Shown here: piece by piece, positions 58,846-64,000 of the stretch
How positions within the stretch are numbered: the first letter of the stretch is position 1
Layout: each line of letters starts with the position of its first letter
NCBI RefSeq assembly: GCF_000002515.2
Contig: NC_006041.1
Span: forward strand, 930,001 to 994,000
DNA length: 64,000 bases
Source: Kluyveromyces lactis
Taxonomy: Eukaryota; Ascomycota; Saccharomycetes; Saccharomycetales; Saccharomycetaceae
Direction of reading: 5' to 3'
Program-made: the position numbers and the translations under genes
Notes under the pieces: model-generated
Told to the model about the DNA's origin: nothing
The model's input: the letters and a program-made list of their open reading frames with translations, nothing else
The model's database searches: none

Positions 58846-61800
58846 ATGGTTGTTATTATTGCTTCTTTGTTCTTACCATTTCAGCCTCAATTTGAGATTC
58901 ATTCGTCTTCCGTTGAGACTGCGTCGTTGGTAGATCAACCGGTTAAGATTCGCAATGCTGGTTCCGGTGTAAAAAGCTCTGCGAATTCTTTGTATTCCGG
59001 TAATCCGTTCGATTTGGGTACTTCTTTGACGAGGAAAAGAAGTAGCTCGTCGCATTCTCGGTCTTCTTTTGCGCCATTGGATCTGACTATGAGTGCTGCT
59101 TCTGGTGGCGATGGCATGGAGTCATCGCCTGCTCCGTCTGGTGAGTTTTCCAATCAGCATCGACTCGATGAGGTGACGAAACCTGTGGGTGCTAATCCGC
59201 AAATCTCTTCCGAGTCGTTTATGGAAAGTTTGACGGGGAAAGCACACTCAGCTGCAGCTTCTTCTTCTAAGAACGCTCTTTCGAATTATCCTACTGGGTC
59301 CGTGGAAGAATTCTTTTCTAGTGGGAACACACAGTTAGGTAAGAATTACGATAACAATACAGGTTCACCAGATTCGACATACTCAATCCAGTCGAGTCCT
59401 GTGATTAGTGCTGTGAACCCGACACACGATTCGACGTCCAATTTGTTGAAGAACGTTAACAAATCATTACTCTATCAGATAGTGTTGAATGAATCAAATT
59501 CTGCGTCTGCGTTGGAGGGTACTTCCAAACATTTCTGGAATAGTCCCGGTAGTACAGTTATTACTCCGAGATCTAGGGCGTTACCGGATGTGAATAGTAG
59601 TTTATCCGGTGTTGCTAAGGGTAAGGGCCATTTGCACATCAAGTCACAAGCTCCAGCTATTAGACATGTGCATCCCGCTGCGCAGGGTCCCGGCAACGTG
59701 ACGGGGACGACCGGTGGTGGTGGTGGTGGTTCTTCGAAATTGAAGTATTCGGTCAACGCTAATCATGATGAGGATAGCCAGGAAGAGAAATATGAACAGT
59801 CAGAACAAGAAGAGGGCGAAGAAGAAAATGATGAAAACGAGAACGTAGTGGATGATGAGGACGAGGATATGTATGATATAGAAGAATTGGATTCTTCTGG
59901 AAGGTATCATTACAATGTCCCCAAGTTTGGTGGCTACTCGAATAAAGCAAAACTTAAAAATGCGCTATTAAAGAAGTCAGAGAATATTTTCAGTACCGCT
60001 CCTTGGACCATTGTGCCCTGTGCTAAGGGGAATGGTGGTCTCAAGAACGCCGTTGCCACGGCGCTACTTGAAAAGACTATAGATGAGCAAGTTACTTGGG
60101 TCGGTACCGTGGGTATTCCAACAGATTGTATCCCGGAGAAAACTTTGGATAACATATGCCATGAGTTATACACAAACTATCATTCAAGGGCTGTTATCTC
60201 TGATGATTTGACATTCAAAGGCGCCTATAAAAATTTCTGTAAACAGATTTTATGGCCGACTTTGCACTACCAGATCCCTGATAACCCAAACTCAAAGGCG
60301 TTTGAAGACCATTCGTGGAATTATTACCAACATCTAAACCAATTGTTCGCTAACGAAATTGTGAAGACCTACAAGGAAGGTGACATAGTTTGGGTGAATG
60401 ATTACCATTTGATGTTGGTTCCAGAAATGGTCAGAGAAAAATTACCCGATGCCAAGATTGGATTCTTTTTACATATCTCCTTCCCAAGTAGCGAGGTATT
60501 CCGTTGTTTCCCTCAGAGAGAGAAAATTTTAAATGGTATCTTGGGTGCTAATTCCGTTGGATTCCAAACAGATGAATATGCTAGGCATTTCATGCAAACT
60601 GCTACAAGGTTGTTGATGACTGACGCTGACGATCATCAACTAAAATTACAAGGAAGAGTTGTGAAAGTGAATAACACTCCTATTGGTGTCGATGTGTTCA
60701 ACTTGGATGAACAGATCGATACTGAACAAGTGATTCAATGGAGGAAACTGATTAGAGAAAGATGGTCTGATAAACGTTTAATCGTTTGCAGGGATCAATT
60801 CGATCGTATTCGTGGTTTGAAAAAGAAAATGTTGGCATACGAAAGATTCTTGAAAGAAAACCCAGAGTACGTTGATAAAGTGGTGATGATTCAAATATGT
60901 CTTGATACTGCCCGTGACATTGACTTGGAAAGAGATATCATGTCTGTAGTGGACAGAATCAATGCTTTATCAAAGGACATCAGTATCTCGCAACCGGTAG
61001 TATTTTTACATCAAGATCTTGAGTTTTCTCAGTATTTAGCACTCAACTGCGAGGCCGATTTATTTATAGTCAGTTCTATGAGAGAAGGTATGAACTTGAC
61101 TTGTCATGAGTTTGTAGTATGTTCCAGAGAACGTAATGCACCTCTGCTACTATCAGAATTTACTGGTAGTACGCAGATCTTGAAGAGCGGTGCATTGTTA
61201 ATCAACCCATGGGATATCAAGAAGTTTGCGCGTGCTATCAAAATCGGATTGGAGATGCCACCTGATGAAAAGAGACGCCGTTGGAAGAAAATGTTCAAAA
61301 GTGTTATTAATCATGACTCTGACAACTGGATCGTTCATGCTCTTAACAACATTGATTCTTCTTGGGAATTCAATCACGAAAGATCCCAGGTGTTCAACTT
61401 GTCTTTCAAACAAATGTATGCTGCTTATAGCCAAGCTAAGAGACACATGTTCGTGTTGAAAATTTCTGAGCCACCAACTCCTAGAATGTTAAGGATCTTA
61501 TCTGAACTAAGTGCCAATAACATTGTCTATTTGATGAACTCTAATTCACGCGGAGTGTTAGAGAGACTCTACAGCCGTGTTTCCAATGTTGGACTCATTG
61601 CTGAAAACGGTGCATACGTGAGATTGAACGGTAATTGGTTCAACATTGTTGAAGACGTATCTTGGAAAGATGATGTCATCAAAGTTTTCGAAGACAAGAT
61701 GGAAAGACTACCCGGTTCTTACTGCAAGATCGGAGATTCGATGGTGAGATTCCATACAGAAAATGCAGAAGACCGTGATCGTGTGCAAGGTGTTATTGGC

Positions 61801-62292
61801 GAAGCAATGACACATATCAACACCTTGTTTTCAGACAAGGGTATCCATGCCTACGTTAATAAAAACATTGTGTTTGTGCAAGAAGTCGGATTAGCATTGA
61901 AAACGTTGCAATTCTTGGTGAGCTATTATAATTCTGTTGATGACATTTCATGTTCATCTCATTCTCCAGTGGCGCAACCAACTTCTGCTGAAACGTCCGC
62001 ATCCCCCCTCCTATCTCCAATATCTCCAAAGAACGGTGCTGGTTTCTTCCACGTTGCTGCCAAGAGGGAAAATAGAGACCCAATTGGATTCCTAACGATC
62101 ACTGGGTCCACGTCTCCCGTTATTGAACCATTGTTCCAATACGTCAATGAACTCACGAAGGAAGGAAAGCTTCAGTACGGGTACTCTGTAGTACATGGTG
62201 ATACGTCTTCAACATACGCTAAAGAGCACATTCAGGGTCTTAACGAGCTATTTTCGATGCTACAAAAGTTGTCTTCTCCCAACTCATCCTAA
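58846..62292 (+). CDS. TPS3: Trehalose synthase regulatory subunit (Tps3/Tsl1)
   Basis: This 1148-residue protein (Tps3: 1054, Tsl1: 1098) is the large regulatory subunit of the trehalose-6-phosphate synthase/phosphatase complex. The first 360 residues are low complexity with Ser, Gly and an acidic run at 300-350, plus RKRSSSSHSRSSF-type phosphorylation sites. The GT20 domain runs from about 385 (WTIVPCAKGNGGLKNAV) through VWVNDYHLMLVPEMVR, GFFLHISFPSSE and REGMNLTCHEFVVC to about 865. A phosphatase-like domain follows (VYLMNSNSRGVLERL), in which the normal DxDxT nucleophile motif is replaced, so it should be catalytically dead, as in Tps3/Tsl1. One gene stands for the S. cerevisiae pair TPS3/TSL1. 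Confidence 0.94.
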   Translation: MVVIIASLFLPFQPQFEIHSSSVETASLVDQPVKIRNAGSGVKSSANSLYSGNPFDLGTSLTRKRSSSSHSRSSFAPLDLTMSAASGGDGMESSPAPSGEFSNQHRLDEVTKPVGANPQISSESFMESLTGKAHSAAASSSKNALSNYPTGSVEEFFSSGNTQLGKNYDNNTGSPDSTYSIQSSPVISAVNPTHDSTSNLLKNVNKSLLYQIVLNESNSASALEGTSKHFWNSPGSTVITPRSRALPDVNSSLSGVAKGKGHLHIKSQAPAIRHVHPAAQGPGNVTGTTGGGGGGSSKLKYSVNANHDEDSQEEKYEQSEQEEGEEENDENENVVDDEDEDMYDIEELDSSGRYHYNVPKFGGYSNKAKLKNALLKKSENIFSTAPWTIVPCAKGNGGLKNAVATALLEKTIDEQVTWVGTVGIPTDCIPEKTLDNICHELYTNYHSRAVISDDLTFKGAYKNFCKQILWPTLHYQIPDNPNSKAFEDHSWNYYQHLNQLFANEIVKTYKEGDIVWVNDYHLMLVPEMVREKLPDAKIGFFLHISFPSSEVFRCFPQREKILNGILGANSVGFQTDEYARHFMQTATRLLMTDADDHQLKLQGRVVKVNNTPIGVDVFNLDEQIDTEQVIQWRKLIRERWSDKRLIVCRDQFDRIRGLKKKMLAYERFLKENPEYVDKVVMIQICLDTARDIDLERDIMSVVDRINALSKDISISQPVVFLHQDLEFSQYLALNCEADLFIVSSMREGMNLTCHEFVVCSRERNAPLLLSEFTGSTQILKSGALLINPWDIKKFARAIKIGLEMPPDEKRRRWKKMFKSVINHDSDNWIVHALNNIDSSWEFNHERSQVFNLSFKQMYAAYSQAKRHMFVLKISEPPTPRMLRILSELSANNIVYLMNSNSRGVLERLYSRVSNVGLIAENGAYVRLNGNWFNIVEDVSWKDDVIKVFEDKMERLPGSYCKIGDSMVRFHTENAEDRDRVQGVIGEAMTHINTLFSDKGIHAYVNKNIVFVQEVGLALKTLQFLVSYYNSVDDISCSSHSPVAQPTSAETSASPLLSPISPKNGAGFFHVAAKRENRDPIGFLTITGSTSPVIEPLFQYVNELTKEGKLQYGYSVVHGDTSSTYAKEHIQGLNELFSMLQKLSSPNSS

Positions 62293-62637
62293 AAGAGATA
62301 GAACAAATCTGATCCTTCCCATAATATAAATAAAGAGAATCTGTATAGTTTACGATAATGTGATAAAGATGCTGGTTTAAGATATGTGAGGCATAAGCAA
62401 CGCATCAGTCACCGGTACGGACATAAATGCGGTATCCTATGACATCACGTGATATAATCACTCTGGACGAGTTGAAAAATTTTAGGTTTCAGACCAAACG
62501 CCTACAATAAGCAATGACTTTAAAGAACTGATGAGATGAATAGACTAGATTACTTGAGGTTTTAACGTTCATATTGTTGTTGTACTAGTCTTTTAGCATT
62601 CTGCAGTGATAGAACTAGAAAATCCATAACTGTAAAG
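62293..62637. other. Intergenic region TPS3-TIF11
   Basis: 345 bases with ATCACGTGAT at 62444-62453, a Cbf1-type palindrome about 185 bases before TIF11. No gene seen. Confidence 0.45.
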
Positions 62638-63105
62638 ATGGGTAAGAAGAATACTAAAGGTGGTAAGAAAGGTAGAAGAGGTAAGAATGACTCTGATGGT
62701 CCAAAGCGTGAGTTGATCTACAAGGAAGAAGGTCAAGAGTATGCTCAAATTACCAAGATGTTGGGTAACGGTAGAGTGGAGGCCAGTTGTTTTGACGATG
62801 TCAAGAGAATGGCTCACATCAGAGGTAAGTTGAGAAAGAGAGTGTGGATGTCCCAAGGTGATATTATCTTAGTTTCTCTAAGAGATTTCCAAGATGACCA
62901 ATGTGATGTGGTGCATAAGTACAACACAGATGAAGCCAGAACTTTGAAGAGTCAAGGTGAGTTGCCAGAGAATGCCAAGATCAACGAAACTGACAACTTC
63001 GGTTTCGAATCCGACGACGAAGTCAACTTCGAGTTCGGTAACGCGGATTCTGATGAAGATGAAGATGATGAAGAAGCTGGTGATTTCGATATCGATGACA
63101 TTTAA
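62638..63105 (+). CDS. TIF11: Translation initiation factor eIF1A
   Basis: This 155-residue factor (S. cerevisiae Tif11: 153) binds the 40S A site and guides scanning and start-codon choice. The N-terminal tail ([17 protein letters not shown]) is basic. The OB fold follows ([40 protein letters not shown]). The C-terminal tail is acidic and ends [12 protein letters not shown], the eIF5B-binding sequence. Codons are strongly biased. It follows TPS3 as YMR260C follows YMR261C in S. cerevisiae. Confidence 0.98.
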   Translation: MGKKNTKGGKKGRRGKNDSDGPKRELIYKEEGQEYAQITKMLGNGRVEASCFDDVKRMAHIRGKLRKRVWMSQGDIILVSLRDFQDDQCDVVHKYNTDEARTLKSQGELPENAKINETDNFGFESDDEVNFEFGNADSDEDEDDEEAGDFDIDDI

Positions 63106-63415
63106 GCATCTCATTATTTAACACAAAAACGTATACATACCAACCAACACACAAAATATCACAACTTTCGATTCATTACTGCGCGCATACCATCTAATAA
63201 CTTCAAGGTGCGCTGGTGGATGTTATTTAATGCTAAACAAAAAATTGCAACCACTCTGTTACACTATATATATGCATATATTTATATATATTTGAATATA
63301 TCTTCTTTGACGTAAGTACCTTTAATAAGTGCTTAGCCTCGATCTAGTCATGTTTGGCAATTTTTCTATCCATGTGTATGTGTGGTTTTTGAATGCATGA
63401 GCTTTTATAGTACCC
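63106..63415. terminator. Convergent 3' ends of TIF11 and the NIPA gene
   Basis: 310 bases, very AT-rich at 63262-63304 (TATATATATG, TTTATATATATTT). TATATA is the yeast efficiency element for polyadenylation. No gene. Confidence 0.4.
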
Positions 63416-64000
63416 TCAAATTTCGAAGTCATCTTCTTTGTTGGTGGCTGAAGAAAGATGAACCATTTCTTCATCCTGATAATTTACAATGGATCCAGTT
63501 CTTTGGTGTGCACTTCTTGTGTGTTGGAAAGATTTTCTTGCCGAGAACGCACCGACGTTGTTATCCAATGGGATGTTTTCAACGTCCGGTTGATCACCAA
63601 ACATTTTGGCATGGTTCTTCTTACGAGATAGGTTCAAAAGGTAAACACCAAGGAAGATGATGACGAACCCGCACACCAAGGATAAAGAATCTTTTGGATC
63701 ACTGTCTTCGAAATTCTTAAATAAGATGAACGAGGCTGTTAGAGTAGCTGTAGTGAACGTAACGTAGTATAATGGGTTGACAATAGATGTATCGAATTGA
63801 TCCAATGCCTTGTTGAAATAGTTCATCTGTGTCATGATGCATACAGCAACGACGATGAGGAAAAGGTAGGTAGAAGGGTGTGTAAACTGGTTGCTGCCAC
63901 TTAAAGTTAACTTTAAGGCAATACCAAAAGCTTTGATAGCCATCACTGAGATGGACCCCACTAAAGAGCAGATGGAGATATACACCATAGGGTTCTTCGT
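63416..64000 (-). CDS. NIPA-type magnesium transporter, C-terminal part (start outside window)
   Basis: The minus-strand frame is open to base 64000 and begins inside the protein (TKNPMVYISICSLVGSISVM). It shows the last four or so membrane segments of the NIPA/DUF803 family: VYISICSLVGSISVM, the TYLFLIVVAVCIMTQMNYFNKALD block, NPLYYVTFTTATLTASFIL and SLVCGFVIIFLGVYLLNLS. The tail of about 70 residues is cytosolic, polar and acidic at the end. NIPA proteins carry magnesium in animals and plants; the yeast substrate is inferred. I know of no S. cerevisiae orthologue in this position. Convergent with TIF11. Confidence 0.85.
   Translation of the reverse strand, partial: TKNPMVYISICSLVGSISVMAIKAFGIALKLTLSGSNQFTHPSTYLFLIVVAVCIMTQMNYFNKALDQFDTSIVNPLYYVTFTTATLTASFILFKNFEDSDPKDSLSLVCGFVIIFLGVYLLNLSRKKNHAKMFGDQPDVENIPLDNNVGAFSARKSFQHTRSAHQRTGSIVNYQDEEMVHLSSATNKEDDFEI

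Noticed and set aside
62444-62453. Possible centromere CDEI element
   Set aside because: The ATCACGTGA-type motif alone is present; no long AT-rich CDEII followed by a TTCCGAA-type CDEIII was found at this or the other sites.

Overview
The window is nuclear DNA of a budding yeast of the Saccharomycetaceae, most likely Kluyveromyces and probably K. lactis. The grounds are: compact genes with few introns, standard code, yeast splice signals (GTATGT-type donors and TACTAAC branch points), a 474-residue Mig1 that matches what I remember of K. lactis Mig1, and a gene order from before the whole-genome duplication. In that order, pairs of S. cerevisiae regions (YGL025-035 with YGR147-150, and YML102-103 with YMR260-268) are interleaved into one track. 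Species is inferred, not proven. Orthologue names rest on protein similarity and synteny recalled from S. cerevisiae.

Layout. 1-6467: FUS3 (start cut off by the window edge), ACH1, FMT1 and an unrecognised 280-residue protein. 6850-18907: MED3, TRP5, RRN6, CWH41 and SCW11, all on the plus strand. 19228-32695: a myo-inositol oxygenase gene, a tRNA-Phe(GAA), CGR1 and CCM1 (divergent), GPC1, RPL30 and RPL24 (divergent), AGA2, a NAT2-like gene, a peroxisomal urate oxidase and the three-exon HOP2. 33043-35010: a GPI-type cell-wall mannoprotein gene cut by one in-frame TAG. 36805-38229: MIG1 behind a 1.8 kb upstream region. 38674-52696: PRP24, NUP188, PPA2, RSN1 and a tandem pair of HAD-like genes related to YMR265C. 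53669-64000: CAC2, CUE1, SAP30, a TatD-type nuclease, TPS3/TSL1, TIF11 and the 3' part of a NIPA-type transporter running off the right edge.

Most of the window is conserved housekeeping DNA. Mating functions are scattered through it (FUS3, AGA2), as are cell-wall separation (SCW11), glucose repression (MIG1), trehalose synthesis (TPS3), chromatin (CAC2, SAP30), ER glycan trimming and ERAD (CWH41, CUE1) and translation (RPL24, RPL30, TIF11, CGR1). Myo-inositol oxygenase, urate oxidase and the NIPA transporter are, as far as I know, absent from S. cerevisiae.

The strongest second-look items are: (i) a 280-bp GC-rich, CpG-depleted block with vertebrate-like composition between RPL30 and RPL24; (ii) the TAG-split mannoprotein gene; (iii) an intact RPL30 autoregulatory kink-turn spanning the start codon and a GTCAGT 5' splice site; (iv) a near-perfect hairpin just upstream of the first HAD gene; (v) nested inverted PAC-like repeats between CGR1 and CCM1; and (vi) an intronless tRNA-Phe with rebuilt stems. 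No transposon, virus-like element, CRISPR array or clear new multi-gene system was seen.
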